Shown: in pieces, positions 34,521-42,783 of the stretch
How positions within the stretch are numbered: position 1 is the stretch's first letter
Layout of the letters: each line of letters begins with the position of its first letter
Assembly (NCBI RefSeq): GCF_014193285.1
Contig: NZ_JACHZE010000004.1
Coordinates: 248,001-312,000 of the forward strand
Direction of reading: 5' to 3'
DNA from: Atlantibacter sp. RC6
Lineage (GTDB): Bacteria; Pseudomonadota; Gammaproteobacteria; Enterobacterales; Enterobacteriaceae
DNA length: 64,000 nt
The notes under the pieces: model-generated
What the model saw: only the letters and a program-made list of their open reading frames with translations
Database searches by the model: none
What the model was told of the DNA's origin: nothing
Position numbers and translations under genes: made by a program

Positions 34521-37500
34521 ATGTTAACTCGAATTCTAATCGCCAACCGTGGCGCGATTGCGGTGCGCATCATCCGCACCCTGAAGCAAATGGGCATTAC
34601 CGCCATTGCCGTGTATGCCGAAGCGGATAAACACGCCGAGCACGTTCGCCAGGCGGATGTCGCCATTTCATTAGGTGATGGCAACGTGCGGGAAACTTAT
34701 CTCAATCAGGACAAACTGTTCACCATCATGCGCGAACATGGCGCGCAAGCGGTACATCCGGGCTATGGGTTTCTGAGTGAAAACGCTCTGTTTGTTGAGC
34801 GCTGTGAACGCGAGGGCGTGGTGTTTCTCGGCCCAACCACCGAGCAAATGGCGGCGTTCGGCCTGAAACACCGCGCCCGCGAACTGGCAGAGCAAAACCA
34901 TGTGCCGCTGCTACCGGGTAGCGGCCTGTTAACCACGCCGCAAGCCGCGCAGCAAGCTGCCGAGAAAATCGGTTATCCGGTGATGCTGAAAAGCACCGCG
35001 GGCGGCGGCGGCATTGGGATGCAACGCTGCGACGACGCGGCAGCGCTTGACGAAGCTTTTACGCGCGTAAAACGCCTGGCAGGTAACAATTTCGCCGACG
35101 ATGGCGTCTTTTTAGAGAAATTTATTGCCCGGGCGCGGCATATTGAAGTGCAAGTCTTCGGCGACGGCAACGGCAACGTGATCGCGTTGGGTGAACGTGA
35201 CTGCTCGGCCCAGCGTCGCAATCAGAAGGTGATTGAAGAAACCCCTGCGCCGCGCCTCTCGGACGCTAACCGTCGGGCGTTGCACGATACCGCAATCCGC
35301 CTGTGCCAGGCAGTGAATTATCGCAGCGCCGGCACCGTGGAATATGTCTACGACGACGTCTCCGGGCAGTTCTGGTTTTTGGAGGTAAACACCCGTCTAC
35401 AGGTAGAGCACGGCGTCACCGAGATGGTCTACGGCGTAGACATCGTGCGCTGGATGGTGGAACTGGGGGCACAAACGTTGTCTGCGCTGGATACGCTGAT
35501 GACTGCGCCACAAGGCCATGCCATTCAGGTGCGGCTGTATGCGGAAGATCCGGCGAAAAATTTCCAGCCGGTGGCCGGGTTGCTCAGCGAAGTGGTTTTC
35601 CCGGAAAGCGTGGAGGCAGCGCAACTGCGCATCGACAGCTGGATTTCCGGCGGCTGCGAGGTATCGGCATTTTACGATCCGATGCTGGCAAAAGTGATTG
35701 TCCATGCCGACAGCCGCCCGCAGGCATTAGCGGCGCTGCAAAACGCGCTGGAGCAAACCCGGCTTTACGGTATCGAAACTAACCTGAACTGGCTGCGTCA
35801 TTTGCTGACGCTACCGCAGGTGCGCGACGGCAAGGTCATTACCGCCACCTTAGGCGATGTGAGCTGGCAGCCCGCCACCCTGGACGTGCTGAGCGGCGGC
35901 ACCCTAACCACGATCCAGGATCTACCGGGCCGCGTGGGCTACTGGGACGTTGGCGTGCCACCCTCCGGCCCGTTCGATAGCCTGGCATTTGAGCTGGGCA
36001 ACCAACTGCTGCAAAACCCGCACGACGCCGCCGGGCTGGAAATCACGCTGCGCGGCCCGACGCTGCGCGTTAATCAGGCTTGCTCCATCGTGCTGACCGG
36101 CGCGGATATTGACGCCACGCTAGACGATGCGCCAGTCGCGATGCGCCAGGTGGTCAACGTGCTGGCAGGCCAGATCCTCAAAATCGGCGCGGTACAGGGC
36201 GCAGGCTGCCGTAGTTATCTGCTGATTGCTGGCGGCCTGGATTGCCCGCATTACCTGGGCAGCCGCAGTACCTTTACGCTGGGAAAATTCGGCGGCCACG
36301 CCGGACGGGCGCTGCGGGCGGGGGATGTCCTCCACCTCGCCGCACCGGCGATCCGCCCTGACGCCACGCTGCCCGCCGATGCTTACCCCGTTATCACCAG
36401 CCACTGGCAGCTGCGGGTGATTTACGGTCCGCATGGCGCGCCGGAATTCTTTACCGGGCAGGATATTGAAGCGTTTTTCGCGGCCCGCTGGCAGGTGCAT
36501 TACAACTCCAGCCGCACCGGCATCCGTCTGATAGGCCCCAAACCCACCTGGGCGCGCCCGGACGGCGGCGAGGCGGGAATGCATCCATCCAATATTCACG
36601 ATAACGCCTATGCCTTCGGCACGGTGGATTTTACCGGCGATATGCCGGTGATCCTCGGGCCGGACGGTCCGTCGCTGGGCGGGTTTGTCTGCCCGGCCAC
36701 GGTGATCCATCAGGATTTATGGAAGCTGGGCCAGCTGAAAGCTGGCGATACGATCTCCTTTGCGCCGGTTACGCTGGAAGAGGCCGACAGCACGCAGCAA
36801 ACCGCCAGCGCATCGGGTGATATAGCGCTTAACGCTCTGCCATCGCCAATTTTATGGCAGGACGACGCTCGCGACGGTATGCCTGCCATTGCCGTGCGGG
36901 CGGCGGGCGACCGCTTTCTGCTGGTGGAATATGGCGAGCAGCGGCTGGACATCGCTCTGCGCTTTCGGGTCCACGCGCTGATGCAACAGTTGGAAGCCAT
37001 GTCGATCGCCGGGCGGCTGGAAATGACGCCGGGGATCCGCTCTTTGCAGATCCATTTCGATCCGGCGCAGTGCCCGCGCGATGCGCTGATCGCCATTATC
37101 CGCGAGGCCGATCTCCAGTTGCGGGATCTGCGCGACGCCAAAGTGCCGTCACGCACTGTCTGGCTACCGCTCAGCTGGGACGACGCCGCCTGCCGCGAGG
37201 CGATTACCCGTTACACCCAGTCGGTGCGTCCCGGCGCGCCGTGGTGTCCGAGCAACATTGAATTTATCCGTCGCATCAACGGACTGGATAGCGTCGAACA
37301 GGTCAAAGAGATTGTGTTTAACGCCTCGTATCTGGTGATGGGGCTGGGAGATGTCTATCTCGGCGCGCCGGTCGCCACGCCGGTCGATCCGCGTCACCGT
37401 CTGGTGACCACGAAATACAATCCGGCGCGCACCTGGACGGCGGAAAACTCGGTGGGCATCGGCGGCGCTTATTTGTGCGTCTACGGTATGGAAGGACCTG

Positions 37501-38093
37501 GCGGCTATCAGTTCGTGGGCCGTACCGTACAGATGTGGAATCGCGATCGTAAAACGGAAGTCTTCACCCAACCGTGGCTACTGCGTTTTTTCGACCAAAT
37601 CCGCTTCTATCCGGTCAGCCATGAGGAGTTATTGACGCTGCGCGAGCGCTTCCCGTGGGGCGACCATCCCTTGCGTATCGAACAGGGGGAGTTCAGCCTG
37701 AGCGACTGGCAACACATGCTGGAACAGGACGCAACGGATATCGCCACCTTCCAGGATAAACGTCAGAAAGCGTTTGATGAGGAACTGGCACGCTGGCGCG
37801 CCGATGGTCAGTTTACCTTTGAAAGTGAATCCGACGCGCAAAATGACAGCGACGACACTATCCCCGACAGCTGTTGTGGCGTTGAAAGCCTGGTAGCAGG
37901 CAGCGTCTGGCAGTGGCTGGTGAAGCCGGGAGAAAAAGTCGCGGAAGGCCAACTGATCGGAATTCTCGAATCCATGAAAATGGAGATCCCGATTACCGCG
38001 CCCGTTACCGGAACGATCCGGACGTTCCAGCGTCAGCAGGGAAATCAGGTACAGGCGGGGCAACTATTGATGGTGATTGAACGCGCCGCTTGA
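34521..38093 (+). CDS. guanidine (urea) carboxylase, biotin-dependent
   Basis: The 1190-residue protein uses ATP, bicarbonate and biotin to carboxylate guanidine (or urea). A biotin carboxylase domain fills about 1-450, with KSTAGGGGIGMQ near 156 and EVNTRLQVEHGVTE near 290. A KipA-like carboxyltransferase domain runs from about 460 to 770 and a KipI-like domain from about 780 to 1000. A C-terminal biotinyl domain has ESMKMEI with Lys1153 as the biotin site. Length and order are normal for the family. Its place after a guanidine-I riboswitch and beside two DUF1989 genes supports guanidine as the substrate. No allophanate hydrolase gene follows. Confidence 0.9.
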   Translation: MLTRILIANRGAIAVRIIRTLKQMGITAIAVYAEADKHAEHVRQADVAISLGDGNVRETYLNQDKLFTIMREHGAQAVHPGYGFLSENALFVERCEREGVVFLGPTTEQMAAFGLKHRARELAEQNHVPLLPGSGLLTTPQAAQQAAEKIGYPVMLKSTAGGGGIGMQRCDDAAALDEAFTRVKRLAGNNFADDGVFLEKFIARARHIEVQVFGDGNGNVIALGERDCSAQRRNQKVIEETPAPRLSDANRRALHDTAIRLCQAVNYRSAGTVEYVYDDVSGQFWFLEVNTRLQVEHGVTEMVYGVDIVRWMVELGAQTLSALDTLMTAPQGHAIQVRLYAEDPAKNFQPVAGLLSEVVFPESVEAAQLRIDSWISGGCEVSAFYDPMLAKVIVHADSRPQALAALQNALEQTRLYGIETNLNWLRHLLTLPQVRDGKVITATLGDVSWQPATLDVLSGGTLTTIQDLPGRVGYWDVGVPPSGPFDSLAFELGNQLLQNPHDAAGLEITLRGPTLRVNQACSIVLTGADIDATLDDAPVAMRQVVNVLAGQILKIGAVQGAGCRSYLLIAGGLDCPHYLGSRSTFTLGKFGGHAGRALRAGDVLHLAAPAIRPDATLPADAYPVITSHWQLRVIYGPHGAPEFFTGQDIEAFFAARWQVHYNSSRTGIRLIGPKPTWARPDGGEAGMHPSNIHDNAYAFGTVDFTGDMPVILGPDGPSLGGFVCPATVIHQDLWKLGQLKAGDTISFAPVTLEEADSTQQTASASGDIALNALPSPILWQDDARDGMPAIAVRAAGDRFLLVEYGEQRLDIALRFRVHALMQQLEAMSIAGRLEMTPGIRSLQIHFDPAQCPRDALIAIIREADLQLRDLRDAKVPSRTVWLPLSWDDAACREAITRYTQSVRPGAPWCPSNIEFIRRINGLDSVEQVKEIVFNASYLVMGLGDVYLGAPVATPVDPRHRLVTTKYNPARTWTAENSVGIGGAYLCVYGMEGPGGYQFVGRTVQMWNRDRKTEVFTQPWLLRFFDQIRFYPVSHEELLTLRERFPWGDHPLRIEQGEFSLSDWQHMLEQDATDIATFQDKRQKAFDEELARWRADGQFTFESESDAQNDSDDTIPDSCCGVESLVAGSVWQWLVKPGEKVAEGQLIGILESMKMEIPITAPVTGTIRTFQRQQGNQVQAGQLLMVIERAA

Positions 38094-38100
38094 GGTCCAG

Positions 38101-38126
38101 GCCTGCCGGCGATCTTACCGGCAGGC
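38101..38126 (+). terminator. hairpin at the end of the guanidine operon
   Basis: GCCTGCCGG and CCGGCAGGC form a perfect 9-bp stem 7 bp after the carboxylase stop. There is no T run, so it may be a weak or factor-assisted terminator or a 3'-end stabiliser. Confidence 0.55.
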
Positions 38127-38365
38127 CAGATCCCGGACGCAGAGTGATTTACGCATTATTTCTACCCAAAGACATAAATTTTCTAAATCTTTATTGGTTT
38201 GCATAATCAGTCAGTTAGCATGAAATTAACCGCGATTTGCCGCTTAAAAAAATCTAATCGCGCGATTAATCACCAACGCAACCATCCCTGATTGCATTTA
38301 GGGACTATTCTTAATGTGCTTCTTAGCGTTCACGATCCCGCAGTGTGATTTATGAGGAGTTCTCA

Positions 38366-38656
38366 ATGGAATATAAAGATCCAATGGTTGAGTTGCTCAG
38401 CAGCCTTGAGCAGATTGTTTTTAAAGATGATTCACAGAAAGTGACCCTGACCCATAAACCGTCCGCTTTTTCCGAGTTTGAACAACTGCGAAAGAGTACC
38501 GGTCTGAAAGTTGATGACCTGGCCCGGGTGATGGGCGTGAGTGTTGCCATGGTGCATGAATGGGAATCAAAACGCGTAAAACCCTCCAGCACCGAACTGA
38601 AGCTGATGCGCCTGATTCAGGCGAACCCGATGCTCAGTAAGCAGTTGATGGAATAA
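38366..38656 (+). CDS. yiaG: helix-turn-helix regulator YiaG
   Basis: The 96-residue protein has a C-terminal XRE/HigA-type helix-turn-helix (about 46-80, LRKSTGLKVDDLARVMGVSVAM). It aligns with E. coli YiaG from MEYKDPM to SKQLME. The start at 38366 has GAGGAG upstream; an ATT/ATG start at 38345 was rejected. There is no toxin partner next to it. Its targets are not known. Confidence 0.94.
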   Translation: MEYKDPMVELLSSLEQIVFKDDSQKVTLTHKPSAFSEFEQLRKSTGLKVDDLARVMGVSVAMVHEWESKRVKPSSTELKLMRLIQANPMLSKQLME

Positions 38657-38694
38657 TTTTATTGCTCTGTATCCTTTTGGTTTTCCTGGTCGTG

Positions 38695-38730
38695 ACAACC
38701 CCCGTTTAAAACGGGGGTTGTGTGTTTTTA
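38695..38730 (+). terminator. yiaG terminator
   Basis: A perfect ACAACCCCCG/CGGGGGTTGT stem with a 7-base loop is followed by GTGTTTTTA. It separates yiaG from the hok/sok array. Confidence 0.88.
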
Positions 38731-38805
38731 GAGATCAGTGTGGGTGCCTTCAGGCCCAACCCGTCAGTTGACTGAAATGCGGGAGATTGCTCTCCCGCAC
38801 TGCAA

Positions 38806-38964
38806 TTACTTCCCTGCTTCGTAAGCAAGGACCGCCCGTAATTCATTGTTTTGTTCTTTAAGAGTGAATTCACACAAACGATCCTTCACCATCCAGATAA
38901 AACAAAGCAGCGTTACGCATATCACTAATAAGCAGAGAAATGTGTATTTATACTTTACAGGCAT
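38806..38964 (-). CDS. Hok-family toxin, copy 1
   Basis: This 52-residue frame is too short for most gene finders. It starts MPVKYKYTFL and has one membrane helix (about 7-25), then the Hok signature KDRLCEF with Cys31 and a short periplasmic tail. Hok toxins depolarise the inner membrane when their long-lived mRNA escapes Sok repression. The ATG has GGAGG 5 bp upstream. Residue 48 is Tyr (LAYEAGK) where the other three copies and E. coli HokA have Cys (LACE), so the second periplasmic cysteine is lost. It is the copy farthest from glyS and the most divergent. Confidence 0.88.
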   Translation of the reverse strand: MPVKYKYTFLCLLVICVTLLCFIWMVKDRLCEFTLKEQNNELRAVLAYEAGK

Positions 38965-39001
38965 AATTGCCTCCTTCAGTTGAAGGGGCTACAATCCAAC
39001 T

Positions 39002-39062
39002 GTTGGTGTTGGGATTGCGGCCCCGTTAATTAAATGGATTTAATTACGGGGCTTTCGTCTAT
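39002..39062 (+). ncRNA. Sok antisense RNA, copy 1
   Basis: A plus-strand promoter TTGCCT (38967-38972), 17-bp spacer, TACAAT (38990-38995) overlaps the hok ribosome site. The RNA would begin near 39002 and end in the hairpin GCCCCG...CGGGGC (39020-39052) followed by TTTCG. It is fully antisense to the hok leader. R1 Sok ends in a similar ACGGGGCT hairpin. The exact 5' end is inferred. Confidence 0.82.
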
Positions 39063-39078
39063 CCAACCTTCGCGTCAT
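39040..39078 (-). CDS. possible leader peptide in the hok mRNA (Mok-like position)
   Basis: In the hok copy 1 leader, GGAGC is followed by a 12-codon frame (MTRRLDRRKPRN) that ends in the Sok terminator stem. Equivalent frames (M-MQGL or MTQGL-DRRKPRN) occur in the other copies. In classical hok systems a Mok frame overlaps hok and couples its translation; this one stops about 75 bp before hok, so coupling would need another mechanism. It may be only a conserved RNA element. Confidence 0.35.
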   Translation of the reverse strand: MTRRLDRRKPRN

Positions 39079-39288
39079 GCTCCGGCTAAATAGCCTTGAG
39101 CACCCGAAGTGATAGTAATCATTTTTATGGCGCAAATAATTAACGGAACCGCTAATAACACTGGCGTTTTAGATAAATAAAATTGTTTTCGGATAATGGC
39201 TGGAGCAATATCCAGGAATAAATTTGGGTGCCTTCAGGCCCAACCCGTCAGTTGACTGAAATGCGGGAGATCGCTCTCCCGCACTGCT

Positions 39289-39447
39289 TTACCTCCCTGC
39301 TTCGCAGGCAAGCACTGCCCGTAATTCACTGTTTTTCTCTTTAATGCTGAATTCACAAAGCCGATCCTGCACTATCCAGATAAAACAGAGAATGGTTAAA
39401 CATATCACTAATACACTCAGAAATGTGTATTTATGCTTTACAGGCAT
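39289..39447 (-). CDS. Hok-family toxin, copy 2
   Basis: The 52-residue toxin starts MPVKHKYTFLSVLVI and has the signature QDRLCEF with Cys31. The second cysteine, Cys48, is present in LACEAGR. The membrane helix (about 8-25) differs from the other copies at several positions (SVLVICLTIL). A GGAGG site lies 5 bp before the ATG. The frame is intact, so it should be functional if not silenced by Sok. Confidence 0.88.
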   Translation of the reverse strand: MPVKHKYTFLSVLVICLTILCFIWIVQDRLCEFSIKEKNSELRAVLACEAGR

Positions 39448-39484
39448 AATTGCCTCCTTCGTTGGAAGGGGCTACAATCAAACT

Positions 39485-39542
39485 GTTTCGGTTGTGATTG
39501 TGGCCCCGTTAATTAAATGGATTTAATTACGGGGCTTTCGTC
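39485..39542 (+). ncRNA. Sok antisense RNA, copy 2
   Basis: The promoter is TTGCCT (39450-39455), 17 bp, TACAAT (39473-39478). The terminator hairpin GCCCCG...CGGGGC ends near 39535, then TTTCG. The first 20 bases (TGTTTCGGTTGTGATTG region) differ from the other three Sok copies. Confidence 0.82.
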
Positions 39543-39771
39543 TATCCAACCCTTGCATCATGCTCCGGCTAAATAGCCTTGAGCACCCGAAGTGATAATA
39601 ATGAGTTTTTTGGCGCAAATAATTAACGGAACCGCTAATAACGCCGGTGTTGTAGATAAATAAAATTGTTTTCGGATAATGGCTGGGGCAATATCCAGCA
39701 ATAAATTTGGGTGCCTTCAGGCCCAACCCGCCAGTTGACTGAAATGCGGGAGATCGCTCTCCCGCACTGCT

Positions 39772-39930
39772 TTACCTCCCTGCTTCGCAGGCAAGCACTG
39801 CCCGTAATTCACTGTTTTTCTCTTTAATGCTGAATTCACACAGCCGATCCTGCACTATCCAGATAAAACAGAGAATAGTTACACATATCACTAATAAGCA
39901 GAGAAATGTGTATTTATATTTTACAGGCAT
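39772..39930 (-). CDS. Hok-family toxin, copy 3
   Basis: The 52-residue toxin starts MPVKYKYTFLCLLVICVTIL and has QDRLCEF (Cys31) and LACEAGR (Cys48). It differs from copy 4 at one residue (Asn for Ser in EKNSE/EKSSE). It has the same GGAGG site and intact frame as the others. Confidence 0.88.
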   Translation of the reverse strand: MPVKYKYTFLCLLVICVTILCFIWIVQDRLCEFSIKEKNSELRAVLACEAGR

Positions 39931-39967
39931 AATTGCCTCCTTCGTTGGAAGGGGCTACAATCAGACT

Positions 39968-40025
39968 GTTTGGGTGTGATTGCGGCCCCGTTAATTAAAT
40001 GGATTTAATTACGGGGCTTTCGTCT
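39968..40025 (+). ncRNA. Sok antisense RNA, copy 3
   Basis: The promoter is TTGCCT (39933-39938), 17 bp, TACAAT (39956-39961). The terminator hairpin spans about 39985-40017, then TTTCG. Its 5' segment (TGTTTGGGTGTGATTG) is again distinct. Confidence 0.82.
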
Positions 40026-40253
40026 ATCCAACCCTTGCATCATGCTCCGGCTAAATAGCCTTGAGCACCCGAAGTGATAGTAATCATTTTTATGACGTAA
40101 ATAATTAACGGAACCGCTAATAAGACTGGTGTTTTAGATAAATAAAATTGTTTTCGGATAATGGCTGGAGCAATATCCAGGAATAAATTTGGGTGCCTTC
40201 AGGCCCAACCCGCCAGTTGACTGAAATGCGGGAGATCGATCTCCCGCACTGCT

Positions 40254-40412
40254 TTACCTCCCTGCTTCGCAGGCAAGCACTGCCCGTAATTCACTGCTTT
40301 TCTCTTTAATGCTGAATTCACACAGCCGATCCTGCACTATCCAGATAAAACAGAGAATAGTTACACATATCACTAATAAGCAGAGAAATGTGTATTTATA
40401 CTTTACAGGCAT
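40254..40412 (-). CDS. Hok-family toxin, copy 4
   Basis: The 52-residue toxin is nearly identical to copy 3, with QDRLCEF (Cys31) and LACEAGR (Cys48). It is the copy closest to glyS. Upstream of its leader the sequence is unique (from about 40555), so its mRNA promoter may differ from those of copies 1-3, whose upstream sequence lies inside the next repeat. Confidence 0.88.
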   Translation of the reverse strand: MPVKYKYTFLCLLVICVTILCFIWIVQDRLCEFSIKEKSSELRAVLACEAGR

Positions 40413-40449
40413 AATTGCCTCCTTCGTTGGAAGGGGCTACAATCCAACT

Positions 40450-40507
40450 GTTTGGAGTTGGGATTGCGGCCCCGTTAATTAAATGGATTTAATTACGGGG
40501 CTTTCGT
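40450..40507 (+). ncRNA. Sok antisense RNA, copy 4
   Basis: The promoter is TTGCCT (40415-40420), 17 bp, TACAAT (40438-40443). The terminator hairpin ends near 40501, then TTTCG. Its 5' segment reads TGTTTGGAGTTGGGATTG. Confidence 0.82.
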
Positions 40508-40656
40508 CTATCCAACCCTTGCGTCATGCTCCGGCTAAATAGCCTTGAGCACCCGTCAACGATAATACCGATCTTTAACTTATCCATAATTAGTCTAACC
40601 GGTAACAGAACGGCTATTTTTAATAAATAATTATGTTTTAAGATAACGTCAAAAAT

Positions 40657-40686
40657 AAAAAACCCGCCTTGCGTAGCGGGTTTTTT
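40657..40686 (-). terminator. glyQS operon terminator
   Basis: The stem AAACCCGC/GCGGGTTT has a T run on the minus strand. It lies 19 bp after the glyS stop. Confidence 0.92.
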
Positions 40687-40704
40687 CATTTACTACAACA
40701 ACCG

Positions 40705-42774
40705 TTACTGCAGCAGAGAAATATCCGCGACCTGCAGGAACAATTCGCGTAGCTTAGACAGCAGCGTCAGACGGTTAACGCGCAACTCCTGATCGTCTGC
40801 CATCACCATTACTTTATCGAAGAAGGCATCGACCGGGGCGCGCAATGCGGCCAGTTCCACCAGCGCCTGCTGGTATTCACCTTTGGCAAAAGCTGGCTCC
40901 AGTTTATCGCGCAGGATAACCAACTGACGCGCCAGTTCGATTTCTTCCGGTTCTTTCAGTACCGAAGCGCGGACATGGTCGTGCAGCGTTTCGGTGGATT
41001 TCGCCAGAATATTCGATACACGCTTGTTGGCAGCTGCCAGCGCAGAAGCCGCTTCCAGGGTACGGAAATGCGATACCGCTTTCATGCGGGCATCAAAATC
41101 CGCCGGTTTGGTCGGACGACGCGCCAGCACGGCCTGGATGGTATCCACGCTATGGCCTTCTTCCTGATACCATGCGCGGAAACGGCCCAGCATAAAGTCG
41201 ATGACGTCATCAACCACGTTGGCGTTGGTGAGCTTGCTACCATACAAACGTACCGCTTCTTCCGTCAGGGTTTGCAGATCGAGCGGCAGGTTTTTCTCAA
41301 CGATGATACGCAACACGCCGAGCGCAGCGCGACGCAGCGCAAACGGGTCTTTATCGCCTTTGGGATGCTGGCCGATGCCAAAAATACCCGCCAGGGTATC
41401 CATTTTGTCGGCGATCGCCACCGCACAAGCCACCGGGTTAGACGGCAGAGCGTCGCCCGCGAAACGCGGCTGGTACTGCTCGTTCAGCGCCACGGCAACG
41501 TCTTCCGCCTCACCATCGTGACGGGCATAGTGCATCCCCATCACGCCCTGGGTGTCAGTAAACTCGAACACCATGTTGGTCATCAGATCGCATTTGGACA
41601 GCAGGCCAGCGCGGGTCGCATGATTCACATCCGCACCAGTTTGCCCGGCAATCCAACCGGCAAGCGCTTGAATACGGTCAGTTTTATCGCGCAATGTGCC
41701 TAACTGCTGCTGGAACAACACGGTTTCCAGACGCGGCAGATGCTCTTCAAGACGCTTTTTGCGGTCGGTATTAAAGAAGAACTCCGCATCCGCCAGACGC
41801 GGGCGCACTACTTTTTCGTTACCAGAAATAATCTGCTGCGGATCTTTAGATTCGATATTCGCCACAAAGATGAAGTTAGGCAGCAGCTTCCCGTTATTGT
41901 CATATACCGGGAAGTACTTCTGGTCGCCTTTCATGGTGTAAACCAACGCTTCCGCCGGTACTGCCAGGAATTTCTCTTCGAATTTGGCGGTCAGCACGAC
42001 TGGCCATTCCACCAACGAGGTGACTTCTTCCAGCAGGCTTTCGCTCAGATCGGCATTGCCGCCAATTTTACGTGCGGCCTCTTCGGCGTCGGCTTTGATT
42101 TTGGCTTTGCGCTGCTCATAGTCGGCAATGACCTTACCGCGCTCCAGCAGGATATCCGGATACTGATCGGCACGTTCAAGGGTGAATTCCGGCTCGCCCA
42201 TAAAGCGATGCCCGCGGATCACGCGATCGGACTGAATGCCGAGGATATTGGCCGGGATCAGTTTGTCATCCAGTAATAGCGTAACGGTATGCACCGGGCG
42301 CACAAAATGAACGTCGGACGCGCCCCAACGCATCAGTTTCGGAATCGGCAATTTCGCCAGCGAAACGCTGATCATGCCCGGCAGAAGCGCTTCAACGCTT
42401 TCGCCTTTGACGTGAGCGCGATACAGCAGCCATTCGCCTTTGTCGGTGGTTAACCGTTCAGCCTGATCGACGGTAATACCGCAGCCGCGCGCCCAGCCTT
42501 CCGCCGCTTTGCTCGGCTTGCCTTCGGCATCAAAGGCCTGGGCAATGGCCGGGCCGCGTTTTTCCACTTCACGATCCGGCTGAGATTCCGCCAGATTAGC
42601 GATTTTCAGCGCCAGACGACGCGGCGCAGCGAACCATTTCACCTCGCCGTGAGCGATATTGGCCGCATCGAGTTCAGCAGTAACGTTCGCAGCGAAGGAT
42701 TCCGCCAGGCTGCGCAGAGCTTTTGGTGGCAGCTCTTCAGTGCCGATCTCCACCAGAAAAGTTTTTTCAGACAT
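40705..42774 (-). CDS. glyS: glycyl-tRNA synthetase beta subunit
   Basis: GlyS is the tRNA-binding beta subunit of the alpha2beta2 glycyl-tRNA synthetase. The 689-residue length equals E. coli GlyS. The N-terminus is [20 protein letters not shown], the family signature. The HD-like middle (near residues 300-480) and the C-terminal anticodon-binding DALR region (from about 580) are present without breaks. It follows glyQ by 9 bp and forms an operon with it. Confidence 0.97.
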   Translation of the reverse strand: MSEKTFLVEIGTEELPPKALRSLAESFAANVTAELDAANIAHGEVKWFAAPRRLALKIANLAESQPDREVEKRGPAIAQAFDAEGKPSKAAEGWARGCGITVDQAERLTTDKGEWLLYRAHVKGESVEALLPGMISVSLAKLPIPKLMRWGASDVHFVRPVHTVTLLLDDKLIPANILGIQSDRVIRGHRFMGEPEFTLERADQYPDILLERGKVIADYEQRKAKIKADAEEAARKIGGNADLSESLLEEVTSLVEWPVVLTAKFEEKFLAVPAEALVYTMKGDQKYFPVYDNNGKLLPNFIFVANIESKDPQQIISGNEKVVRPRLADAEFFFNTDRKKRLEEHLPRLETVLFQQQLGTLRDKTDRIQALAGWIAGQTGADVNHATRAGLLSKCDLMTNMVFEFTDTQGVMGMHYARHDGEAEDVAVALNEQYQPRFAGDALPSNPVACAVAIADKMDTLAGIFGIGQHPKGDKDPFALRRAALGVLRIIVEKNLPLDLQTLTEEAVRLYGSKLTNANVVDDVIDFMLGRFRAWYQEEGHSVDTIQAVLARRPTKPADFDARMKAVSHFRTLEAASALAAANKRVSNILAKSTETLHDHVRASVLKEPEEIELARQLVILRDKLEPAFAKGEYQQALVELAALRAPVDAFFDKVMVMADDQELRVNRLTLLSKLRELFLQVADISLLQ

Positions 42775-42783
42775 GGCAGCCTC

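Larger units (their letters stand above)
38742..40554 (-). repeat. tandem array of four hok/sok type I toxin-antitoxin loci
   Basis: Four nearly identical units repeat with a period of 482-484 bp (GGGTGC marker at 38742, 39226, 39709 and 40191). Each unit holds, on the minus strand, a hok mRNA of about 362-364 nt. Its 5' end GGGTGC can pair with GCACCC at its own 3' end, as in the fold-back of known hok mRNAs. On the plus strand each has a Sok promoter and terminator. Each hok frame is followed by a GCGGGAGA/TCTCCCGC hairpin. E. coli has a single hokA between cspA and glyS. The fourth unit's upstream flank diverges, which marks the array edge. Confidence 0.9.

Noticed and set aside
38366-38656. 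YiaG as the antitoxin of a type II toxin-antitoxin pair
   Set aside because: The flanking genes are a guanidine carboxylase and the hok array after a terminator; no HigB-like toxin is next to it.
38742-40554. A CRISPR-like or satellite array
   Set aside because: The repeat unit is about 483 bp and contains a coding frame and promoters. There are no short repeats with unique spacers and no cas genes.
39344-40689. Longer frames of 60-67 codons inside the array (39344-39526 plus; 39523-39726 and 40489-40689 minus)
   Set aside because: They cross non-coding leader, Sok and inter-unit sequence and are not kept in all copies. The true genes are the shorter Hok frames.
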